From a virus: a DNA stretch of 34,086 nucleotides. Made by a program: the position numbers and the translations under genes. Positions 28,036 to 34,086 of the stretch are shown piece after piece (positions within the stretch are counted from its first letter, which is position 1; every line of letters begins with the position of its first letter). The stretch spans positions 1 to 34,086 of IMG/VR virus record IMGVR_UViG_3300007234_000043; one strand, written 5' to 3'. The notes under the pieces were generated by a model. The model was not told where the DNA came from, searched no databases, and worked only from the letters and a program-made list of their open reading frames with translations.

Positions 28036-29841
28036 TCACACGGTCTGCGCTCTGGCATCCGCGTAATTCTTGGCGGCGGCGCTGATGTCCTTGAGCGCGC
28101 TCGCGTTTGTTTCCTTGACTTCAGCCTCGGTCTTGGCGATTTCCGCCATGGCACCGCGCCTCGCCAGTTCCTGCTGTTCCTGCATCGCCTGCGCCTGTTC
28201 CGGCGACTGGCCACCGCGCATCCGGTCAAGCAACTGCTCCCGGTTCCGCAGGCCCGGCATCATCTCGATCAGCACGTCCGGCGGGAACTGAACCCCCGCC
28301 TGCGCCAACTGCACCACCCGGTCGAAGTTCTCCGCCATGATGGTGATGGTGTCCGGGGCATCCTCGACGATGATGTCAACGTCCAGGTCCGCCAGCGTGT
28401 TCACGCTCACCATCTGCTGCGACCGTGGATCCTGCTGCGCCAGCGCCATGATCTGCTGCTGTTTCGCGGGCGGTTCGTTGGCAATCTTTTCCTGAAGCAA
28501 CTGGATCGCCGGAACCTGCCGATTGAGGCCCACGAAGCGCATGTTGCGCTCGTCATCCGTCACCCTGATCCAGCGTTCCTCGGTCCAGAACTGTTGCACC
28601 CGGTCCCATATCGCCCGGTACATGCGGATATTGAACCAGCGCAGCCGGTCCAGAAGCGTGGCAATCTCGGTCTGCCCGCCCTGCTGACTGGCAAGGATGG
28701 CCCGGCCCGATGCTTCCTCGCCCGCACGGCCTGTCAGGGCTGCATTCGGCCCCATCTGGTCCATGTCCGCCTTGATGTCCGCGAGCAGGTTGAAATGGCC
28801 GACGATTTCCTCGTTGTTTGCCAGAATTTCAAACCGCTTGCCGGGGTGCGCCTTGATGACGCCATCCGGCTTGGACAGTTCCCGGCGGACTTCGCGTTCG
28901 TCGTCAACCGCGCCATCGTCCATGATGATCTGACGGGCAATCAGGTTGTGCAGCAGCTTCGACCGCCGCTTGTTCACTTCGTCCTGAAGCGGGCGCATGT
29001 CTCGCACGACGCCCTGACGCTCGTTGTCCCGCTGCACGTAGGCCGATACCAGGATCAGCGGGCAGGCGGTCCCATCCTCCGTCATGAAGGGTGACGGGCC
29101 GTTCTTGATGAGTACGTTCGCCGTGAACTGCGCAAACGACCAGTTGCCCGAGCCGTCGCGATACCAGCATGTGACGATCTTCACCCGCTTGCGCTTGTGA
29201 CCGTGAATCCACCGGGGCTTGTCGTCGTATGTCTCGCCCTGTCCACGACCCTGAAGGTCTGCCGACATTTCCAGTTCGCGCGCACTGTCCGGGAACTTCG
29301 CCTTGGCGACCTCGAAGTCCATCCAGACGATTTCACCCATGTACCGCGCATCGGAGAAGTCATGCCGTGCGCTGGTCGGGTCATAGAACAGCCGGTCCCA
29401 GGGGATCAGCCGTAGTGCAACTTCCACCCGTCCCTTGCGGTTCCGCTTGATCTCCACAGCCGCGCCGCCGAAGCCCTCGACAAGCATGTGCTCCCATACA
29501 TCGGACCTGATGCTGTCGCCGTTCTGGTTATCCCAGACATAGCGCAGGGCGTCCGTTGCGGCCTGTGATGCGCTTTCATCCTGCGGGTTGCGCGGGAACG
29601 CCTTCGGGTCCGTCCGCTTGATCTTCTCCAACCCGGTGAGATAGTCGATCTTGCGCTTGATGCGGTTGTCGGTCGTGACCGGCTGGCCGCGCTGCTTCAG
29701 GGTGCGGACCTCGGCATCGGTCCACTGCACACCGTCATAGTAATTCCGGTCGAGTTCGGAACGCTTGCGGGGTTCGATGGTGGCGTCTTCCGCTTCCTCA
29801 ACCCACTCCGTGAGCATGGACAACAGCGCATCGTCTTTCAT
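28036..29841 (-). CDS. Portal protein, P22 gp1-like
   Basis: 601 residues from the ATG at 29841, in an ATGA overlap with the terminase. Start pattern ELDRNYYDGVQWTDAEVRTL, RGQPVTTDNRIKRKIDYLTG is that of P22-type portals. The long C-terminal helices (ELARRGAMAEIAKTEAEVKE) form the barrel. It makes the dodecameric DNA entry ring and binds gp4 and the terminase. Confidence 0.9.
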   Translation of the reverse strand: MKDDALLSMLTEWVEEAEDATIEPRKRSELDRNYYDGVQWTDAEVRTLKQRGQPVTTDNRIKRKIDYLTGLEKIKRTDPKAFPRNPQDESASQAATDALRYVWDNQNGDSIRSDVWEHMLVEGFGGAAVEIKRNRKGRVEVALRLIPWDRLFYDPTSARHDFSDARYMGEIVWMDFEVAKAKFPDSARELEMSADLQGRGQGETYDDKPRWIHGHKRKRVKIVTCWYRDGSGNWSFAQFTANVLIKNGPSPFMTEDGTACPLILVSAYVQRDNERQGVVRDMRPLQDEVNKRRSKLLHNLIARQIIMDDGAVDDEREVRRELSKPDGVIKAHPGKRFEILANNEEIVGHFNLLADIKADMDQMGPNAALTGRAGEEASGRAILASQQGGQTEIATLLDRLRWFNIRMYRAIWDRVQQFWTEERWIRVTDDERNMRFVGLNRQVPAIQLLQEKIANEPPAKQQQIMALAQQDPRSQQMVSVNTLADLDVDIIVEDAPDTITIMAENFDRVVQLAQAGVQFPPDVLIEMMPGLRNREQLLDRMRGGQSPEQAQAMQEQQELARRGAMAEIAKTEAEVKETNASALKDISAAAKNYADARAQTV

Positions 29842-31292
29842 GCCGTTCTCCAATCCGATTCATCAATGTCATCGTCCAGCAGGCGCGCCCAGCGGTCCCG
29901 CTTCGGTTTCGTGTCCGGTCGATCCCGGCCACCCGACACAAGGTCATCCAGCATCCGCCCGAACAGGCTCAGAACGTCCACCTGGTCATCGTGCTTTGCA
30001 GCCGGGAAACTCAACAGTTCCGCCATCAGATCCGCCAGCCATGGCGCATTGCTCGGTAGGTAGACCTTGCGCATCGCTGCACGGGCCTGAAACGACCGCG
30101 CTCGGGTTGGCTTGTCTGCCGTACTGACGAACTGCTCCCGCGCGCCATAGACCCGCCGTTCCCGTTGCCGCTTCTCAATGAAGGGTCCGACAGACTTGAT
30201 GATCTGCCCTTGTTCCTCGGCCCAATTCAGCGTCTTCCAGCGGTCCATCAGGTCAAGGAACGCCTCGATCCACACGTCCGGGGAATAGCGGCCCCGCCAC
30301 CAGTCCAGAACGTACAGGTTGTCATCAGCGTCAACGCCCATGACGCCGTGAACCGTGAAGTCACCCTTGCCCTCCGACACCGCGTAGTCGCTCGCCCCGT
30401 ATGTCCGCAGATGCTTCGGCGGTTCGTCATACCAACGGAACCAGTCCCGCTTGAAGAACAGCCCCTCATCCGGTGCCGGTGACTGCTGGTAGAGCGCAGA
30501 CCAGTCCCGAACCGGCAATGCCGCCCTGATCCGTGCCAGTCGCTTCTGGTCGAACCGTTGAGGCCACAGGGCCTTTCCGTCATCGTCAATCGCTGGCAGG
30601 TTCAGCACGTCCCACTGGTCCCCGCCCCGCTGCATTTCTTCCAGCAGGTAACCCGCAAGGTCGTCTTCGTGCCACCGCGTCTGGATCAGGACCATGGCCC
30701 CGTTCGCAGACAGGCGCGTGTAAGCCGTGGAGCCGTACCAGCCCCGTATCATTTCCCGTCGCCGTTCGCTGTCCGCCTCTTCCCGGTCCTTGATGGGGTC
30801 ATCAATGAGGAAGATGTCCGCACCACGCCCCGTGATGGCCGTCCCGACACCCGCAGCCACGTAACCGCCGCCGTCTGTCGTGTGCCAGCGGTTCGCCGCC
30901 GTGCTGTCCTGCGCCAGATCCAGGTTGGGAAACACGTTCCGGCATTCTGGCGACCGTGCGATGTTCCTGACCTCCCGCCCGAAGTCGTTGGCCAGGTCCG
31001 AGTTGTATGACGCCCCGATGATGGACAGCTTCGGGTTCTGCCCCAGCGCGAAGGCCGGGAAGCGCCGAGACGCCAGTTCCGACTTGCCGTGCCGTGGAGG
31101 CATGAAGATGGCCAGCCGGTCGATCTCGCCACGAATGACGGCTTCCAGCTTGTTCGCGATCAGCTTGTGATGAGGGGCCGGTTCGTAATCCGGCTTCGTG
31201 TACTCAGTGAATGCGATCAGGCTTTGACGGGCTGTCCTGCGTCGTAGCAGTTCCGTCGCCGCCTGCGCGGGCAATACGTTCGAGTTCTGCAT
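29838..31292 (-). CDS. terL: Terminase large subunit
   Basis: 484 residues. Walker A MPPRHGKSE (64-72), Walker B IFLIDDP (160-166), the coupling motif after it (TRWHEDDLAGY), and nuclease acidic residues in GVMGVDADDNLYVLD and KHDDQVDVLS. ATPase and nuclease that packages DNA. The start overlaps the small subunit by 89 bases without a clear ribosome site, so translation is probably coupled; a slightly later start is possible. Confidence 0.92.
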   Translation of the reverse strand: MQNSNVLPAQAATELLRRRTARQSLIAFTEYTKPDYEPAPHHKLIANKLEAVIRGEIDRLAIFMPPRHGKSELASRRFPAFALGQNPKLSIIGASYNSDLANDFGREVRNIARSPECRNVFPNLDLAQDSTAANRWHTTDGGGYVAAGVGTAITGRGADIFLIDDPIKDREEADSERRREMIRGWYGSTAYTRLSANGAMVLIQTRWHEDDLAGYLLEEMQRGGDQWDVLNLPAIDDDGKALWPQRFDQKRLARIRAALPVRDWSALYQQSPAPDEGLFFKRDWFRWYDEPPKHLRTYGASDYAVSEGKGDFTVHGVMGVDADDNLYVLDWWRGRYSPDVWIEAFLDLMDRWKTLNWAEEQGQIIKSVGPFIEKRQRERRVYGAREQFVSTADKPTRARSFQARAAMRKVYLPSNAPWLADLMAELLSFPAAKHDDQVDVLSLFGRMLDDLVSGGRDRPDTKPKRDRWARLLDDDIDESDWRTA

Positions 31293-31614
31293 CGGTCATG
31301 TATTCCGCAGGCGAATTGCCGTGCTCGACGACATGGGTCTCTTTCCACTGCGCCTGCGTCTTGAGCCAGAAGATCATCGCCGTGGTGTCGCCGGCCAGGC
31401 ACTTCTTGAACAACGTGCCGCATACCTGTGCGTTGGCCTTGGCCTTCGACATGTCCAGTTCGGCGCGGTAATGCTTGCGCAGTGTTTTCGAGTCGATACC
31501 AAGCACGTCAGCAACGATTTCCTGCGGTGTGCCGACCATGGTGTGCATCTGCACGGTCTGGCGTGTCGCGTCTGTCGGTTCGTGCGCTGGGCGTCCTGGA
31601 TGACTACGCGGCAT
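31204..31614 (-). CDS. terS: Terminase small subunit
   Basis: 136 residues. N-terminal HTH (RQTVQMHTMVGTPQEIVADV, LGIDSKTLRKHYRAELD), the pattern of phage small terminases with the basic start PRSHPGRPAH. A central oligomerisation helix (ANAQVCGTLFKKCLAGDTTA) and disordered tail follow. It picks the packaging site. Overlaps the methyltransferase gene by 11 bases. Confidence 0.85.
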   Translation of the reverse strand: MPRSHPGRPAHEPTDATRQTVQMHTMVGTPQEIVADVLGIDSKTLRKHYRAELDMSKAKANAQVCGTLFKKCLAGDTTAMIFWLKTQAQWKETHVVEHGNSPAEYMTDAELERIARAGGDGTATTQDSPSKPDRIH

Positions 31615-32866
31615 CGGGGATGGCCTTTTCTACTCGGGAAGTATGCAGGTCGGCGTATGTCTCGCCGGTGGCTTCCAGCACAGCCTGTTCGCCCGTGAAG
31701 TCCTGCCAGCGGATGATTGCCATATCCACGTATGCCGGGTTCAGTTCGATGGCGTGGCAGGCGCGGTCGGTCTGCTCGCAGGCGATGATCGTGGTCCCCG
31801 ATCCGCTGAACGGCTCGTATATCGCTTGACCGGGACTGGAGTTGTTCTCGATGGGCCGCTTCATGCACTCAACGGGCTTCTGCGTGCTGTGTCCCGTCTC
31901 CGACTTCATCGGCTTGTCGATGTTCCACACCGTTGTCTGCTTGCGACCGCCGCGATAGTGACCCTTCCTGTTCTTCCTGACGGCGTACCAGCACGGCTCG
32001 TGCTTGGGGTGATAGTCGCCCCTGCCGATGACCATGTTGTTCTTCGCCCAAATGATCTGCGCCCGGATATCCAGTCCGCAGGCTTCCAGGCTGGTGGCGA
32101 CGATGTGCGCCTTGTTGCCCGCGTGCCAGATGTAAGCCACGTCGCCGGGGAACAGCGCCCATGCCTCGCTCCAGTCGGCCCGTTCATCGTTCATAACGAC
32201 GCCCTCGGCGTGCTTTCCGGTACTGAAGCCGGGTTTGATTTTGTTAAGCTTGGGACGCCAGCTTGCATCATACTCCACGCCATACGGCGGGTCCGTCACC
32301 ATCAGATGCGGCTGGACGCCATTCAGCGCCTTGGCCACGTCATCTGCGTTCGTGCTGTCGCCACACATCAGCCGGTGCCTGCCCAGCACCCAGACATCGC
32401 CGGGGACCGTGACGGGCGTCTCCGGTGCGTCTGGCACCGCGTCCTCGTCGGTCAGGCCCTCGGTCGGTTCCGCCAGCATGTCCGCAATCTCGTCCAGCTT
32501 GAAGCCGGTCAGGGACAGGTCGAAGTCCATATCCTTCAGGTCTGCGAATTCCAGCTTGAGTAGGTCGATGTCCCAATCCGCGAACTCTGCCACCTTGTTG
32601 ACGCTTAACCGGAACGCCTTGATCTGTGCATCCGTCATGTCGTCGGCCAGGATGACCGGGATTTCCGTCAGGCCCAGCTTCTTCGCCGCCTTCAATCGCA
32701 GATGGCCATCAACCACCGTTCCGTCAGACTTGGCCACCACCGGAACGCGGAAGCCGAATTCGCGGATCGCTGCCGCTACATCATCGACCGCGTGGTCGTT
32801 CTTGCGGGGATTGCGTGCGTATCCGACGAGCCGGTCAATCGGCCATGTTTCAAACGTCAGATTCAC
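31604..32866 (-). CDS. ParB-domain DNA methyltransferase (DPPY type)
   Basis: 420 residues. Residues 1-100 are a ParB/sulfiredoxin-like domain (LVGYARNPRKNDHAVDDVAA, DGTVVDGHLRLKAAKKLGL). Residues 155-400 are an N6-adenine/N4-cytosine methyltransferase with motif IV TDPPYGVEYD (191-200) before motif I FSGSGTT (353-359), the beta-class order, and the usual STQKPVE (327-333). DPPY favours adenine-N6. No restriction partner. Placed directly before terS, it may mark DNA prior to packaging or protect it. Target unknown. Confidence 0.88.
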   Translation of the reverse strand: MNLTFETWPIDRLVGYARNPRKNDHAVDDVAAAIREFGFRVPVVAKSDGTVVDGHLRLKAAKKLGLTEIPVILADDMTDAQIKAFRLSVNKVAEFADWDIDLLKLEFADLKDMDFDLSLTGFKLDEIADMLAEPTEGLTDEDAVPDAPETPVTVPGDVWVLGRHRLMCGDSTNADDVAKALNGVQPHLMVTDPPYGVEYDASWRPKLNKIKPGFSTGKHAEGVVMNDERADWSEAWALFPGDVAYIWHAGNKAHIVATSLEACGLDIRAQIIWAKNNMVIGRGDYHPKHEPCWYAVRKNRKGHYRGGRKQTTVWNIDKPMKSETGHSTQKPVECMKRPIENNSSPGQAIYEPFSGSGTTIIACEQTDRACHAIELNPAYVDMAIIRWQDFTGEQAVLEATGETYADLHTSRVEKAIPDAA

Positions 32867-33219
32867 GTCCGGTAATCCTCTTGCTCGTCATCCCTGCGTG
32901 AGCGGTAGCGGATGCGGAGTGTTTTCTTCTGCCCGGCACTGTCGGTGATCTGCTGTTCAAGCTCGCCAGACGCGCCATCGTCCAGTTCAACCGTGAATGT
33001 CGCTGTCGTCGTGGTGTTGCTTTCACCCGTGATGGTCATGTCGTCGGCGGTGTTGGTCACGGCGCTGATGGTGTTGGAACCAAGCCAGCGGGACCAGTCA
33101 ACCGTATAGGTCAGCTTATCGTCGTCGTCGTGAAAGGCTGTCGGATAACCGCTGAGCATGAACAGGCCGCGCATGGTGAGGCGACCGTTCTCTTGCATCA
33201 GGATTGTCCGGTCAGCCAT
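32863..33219 (-). CDS. Small beta-rich phage protein, 118 residues
   Basis: Single beta-sandwich-like domain (YTVDWSRWLGSNTISAVTNT, TGESNTTTTATFTVELDDGA) with a charged C-terminus (RIRYRSRRDDEQEDYRT). It looks like a small Ig-like or head-fibre domain protein (known in phages as a head or tail decoration). TAATG junction with the upstream gene. Confidence 0.6.
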   Translation of the reverse strand: MADRTILMQENGRLTMRGLFMLSGYPTAFHDDDDKLTYTVDWSRWLGSNTISAVTNTADDMTITGESNTTTTATFTVELDDGASGELEQQITDSAGQKKTLRIRYRSRRDDEQEDYRT

Positions 33220-33542
33220 TAACCAGCCACCCCGTACTCAGCCTTGACCGATTCCCAGTTGTAGCCGTGGCCGAACTGGCAGGCCCGCTTGTTCGGGTCC
33301 ACGATCAGCATCGTCCATGTCTCGCCGTTCTCGGATGCCAGGACAGACAGCATGTGCATGACCTCGATGGGGGAGCCGTCTGCGTTCATGCCGATCTTGA
33401 CCGGCACCACAGCGCGCAGGACTGGCTTCTCGCCGTGCCGGGTGGCCAACTGCTCCAGCGCATCGTCGTAAGGGGCGCAGGGCGCAGCCAGAACAGGGGT
33501 GCAGGCGATGAATGGCAGGGCAGCGAGTGCGAGCAGCTTCAT
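33219..33542 (-). CDS. Small secreted protein, first gene of the late operon
   Basis: 107 residues with a clear signal peptide (MKLLALAALPFIACTPVLAA, cleavage probably after LAA). The mature part has two cysteines (APCAPY, RACQFGHG) able to form a disulfide in the periplasm. GGAG site 9 bases before the ATG. Secreted phage proteins of this size can modify the envelope or prevent superinfection, but no motif identifies it. Confidence 0.7.
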   Translation of the reverse strand: MKLLALAALPFIACTPVLAAPCAPYDDALEQLATRHGEKPVLRAVVPVKIGMNADGSPIEVMHMLSVLASENGETWTMLIVDPNKRACQFGHGYNWESVKAEYGVAG

Positions 33543-33610
33543 GGCGTATCTCCTGTGTTGCGGGGACGCCCAACCGCATCAGACGCACTGATGGAGGTTG
33601 CTTGACTGAC

Positions 33611-33639
33611 ATAAAACCACATGCAGGACAGGGAATCAA
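33611..33639 (-). promoter_or_regulatory. Candidate late-operon promoter
   Basis: Minus strand TTGATT (33639-33634), 17 bases, TTTTAT (33616-33611). Start near 33604, about 60 bases ahead of the first late gene. Confidence 0.45.
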
Positions 33640-33660
33640 CCCCGTTCGCTCGGGCAGCGG

Positions 33661-33687
33661 TTGGGAATTTCCTTCAGATTTTCCCAA
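33661..33687. promoter_or_regulatory. Inverted repeat between divergent promoters
   Basis: TTGGGAA (33661-33667) and TTCCCAA (33681-33687), 13 bases between. It may be a regulator site or weak hairpin. Confidence 0.4.
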
Positions 33688-33695
33688 TCTCCCTA

Positions 33696-33724
33696 TTGAC
33701 CATTAGGGCCATTGGTCCTATATT
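33696..33724 (+). promoter_or_regulatory. Rightward sigma70-type promoter with operator palindrome
   Basis: TTGACC (33696-33701), 17 bases, TATATT (33719-33724). The near-perfect palindrome TAGGGCCA-T-TGGTCCTA (33704-33720, one mismatched pair) fills the spacer and touches the -10 box, an ideal place for a repressor. Confidence 0.65.
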
Positions 33725-33750
33725 CAATTCGTCAACAAGGGAGAAAGAAA

Positions 33751-33966
33751 ATGACAATTCAGAACCGTGAAACCTCCGCCGAATATTTCGGCATTCTCGC
33801 AGACGGTCACGCATCGGGGCGGCTGGCCCTAATTGCGGAGACCACCGATAAGGCGGTTGAGGCACTGACCGATATTTGCAAGGCGGCAGGCGTGACGTGT
33901 CCCGGTGATGACCGGCTCGCAAATATCGAAACTGCAATCTACGCCATGTTGAAGGCGGCTAACTGA
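33751..33966 (+). CDS. Small unknown early protein, 71 residues
   Basis: AAGGGAG about 8 bases ahead of the ATG. Helical, mildly acidic (LALIAETTDKAVEALTDICK, NIETAIYAMLKAA). First gene of a strongly promoted rightward transcript. No family recognised. Confidence 0.65.
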   Translation: MTIQNRETSAEYFGILADGHASGRLALIAETTDKAVEALTDICKAAGVTCPGDDRLANIETAIYAMLKAAN

Positions 33967-34066
33967 CTCGCTTGCGGTCGCTCCGGTTCCATCCGGGGCG
34001 ATCACTGGCCAGTCAGGCCGATCAGGGGCCACCACGACCCCCACCGAACACAAGGGAGAAAGACAG

Positions 34067-34086
34067 ATGGAAGACACCAACTGGAC
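34067..34086 (+). CDS. Start of the next plus-strand gene (cut by the window)
   Basis: AAGGGAGAAAGACAG then ATG and MEDTNW. The same ribosome-site sequence AAGGGAGAAAGA precedes the gene at 33751. Confidence 0.5.

Noticed and set aside
27787-29094. 435-codon open frame on the plus strand opposite scaffold and portal
   Set aside because: Antisense to two well-recognised genes in high-GC DNA; low-complexity Arg/Leu/His composition and no ribosome site.
31643-32563. 306-codon plus-strand frame
   Set aside because: Opposite the ParB-methyltransferase whose motifs are clear; no start signal.
1-34086. Integrase, tRNA genes and attachment sites
   Set aside because: Looked for and not seen; a tyrosine recombinase motif or tRNA cloverleaf was not recognised, though the genome continues past both window ends.

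Overview
The window looks like most of the genome of a tailed, podovirus-type bacteriophage (or a prophage of one) of an alphaproteobacterium, probably in the Rhodobacterales range. The clues are high GC, a GcrA-family regulator (an alphaproteobacterial cell-cycle family), a complete P22-like packaging, portal, gp4-like and gp10-like set, ejection proteins, an N4-gp56-type major capsid protein, and gene ends that mostly overlap by 1 to 8 bases. No integrase, tRNA, rRNA, CRISPR array or insertion sequence was seen. All calls come from reading the sequence and recalling families; no database search was run.

Layout. (1) 1-640, plus strand: the end of a gene with a Csx16-like domain (a CRISPR ring-nuclease family) and a small HTH gene. 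(2) 649-6600, minus strand: the early/replication block: two HTH regulators at its promoter end, a small membrane protein, a GcrA homologue, a C5-cytosine methyltransferase, RusA, a stand-alone DnaA domain IV protein, a winged-helix O-like initiator that carries three palindromic iterons inside its coding sequence, and a PAPS-reductase-like gene flanked by a 29-bp direct repeat. (3) 6717-12958, plus strand: small unknown genes, two structured leader elements, Rad52-type annealase, SSB, an HNH-like protein, NinB, then DpdA and a YhhQ-type transporter (7-deazaguanine DNA modification), and small membrane/basic proteins. (4) 12925-33542, minus strand: the late operon, transcribed from about 33.6 kb towards 12.9 kb: a secreted protein, ParB-methyltransferase fusion, terminase small and large subunits, portal, scaffold, capsid, head completion, ejection proteins, tail fibres, then peptidase, holin-like and Rz/Rz1 lysis genes. 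(5) 33543-34086: back-to-back promoters and the start of another plus-strand operon that runs off the window.

How it fits together. The phage appears to replicate from a lambda-like origin embedded in its initiator gene, recombines with Rad52/SSB/RusA/NinB, and has several ways to change or protect its DNA: DpdA with imported precursor, a C5 methyltransferase, a DPPY-type methyltransferase fused to ParB, and possibly the PAPS-reductase-like protein. The Csx16-like protein would, if active, blunt type III CRISPR signalling. Two intrinsic terminators bracket the capsid gene and a third precedes the tail-fibre gene, so transcript levels in the late operon are probably adjusted locally.

No gene-free stretch exceeds 300 bases. 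The largest are 7471-7671 (two hairpin leaders and a 14-codon ORF) and 33543-33750 (divergent promoters, a hairpin and an operator-like palindrome).
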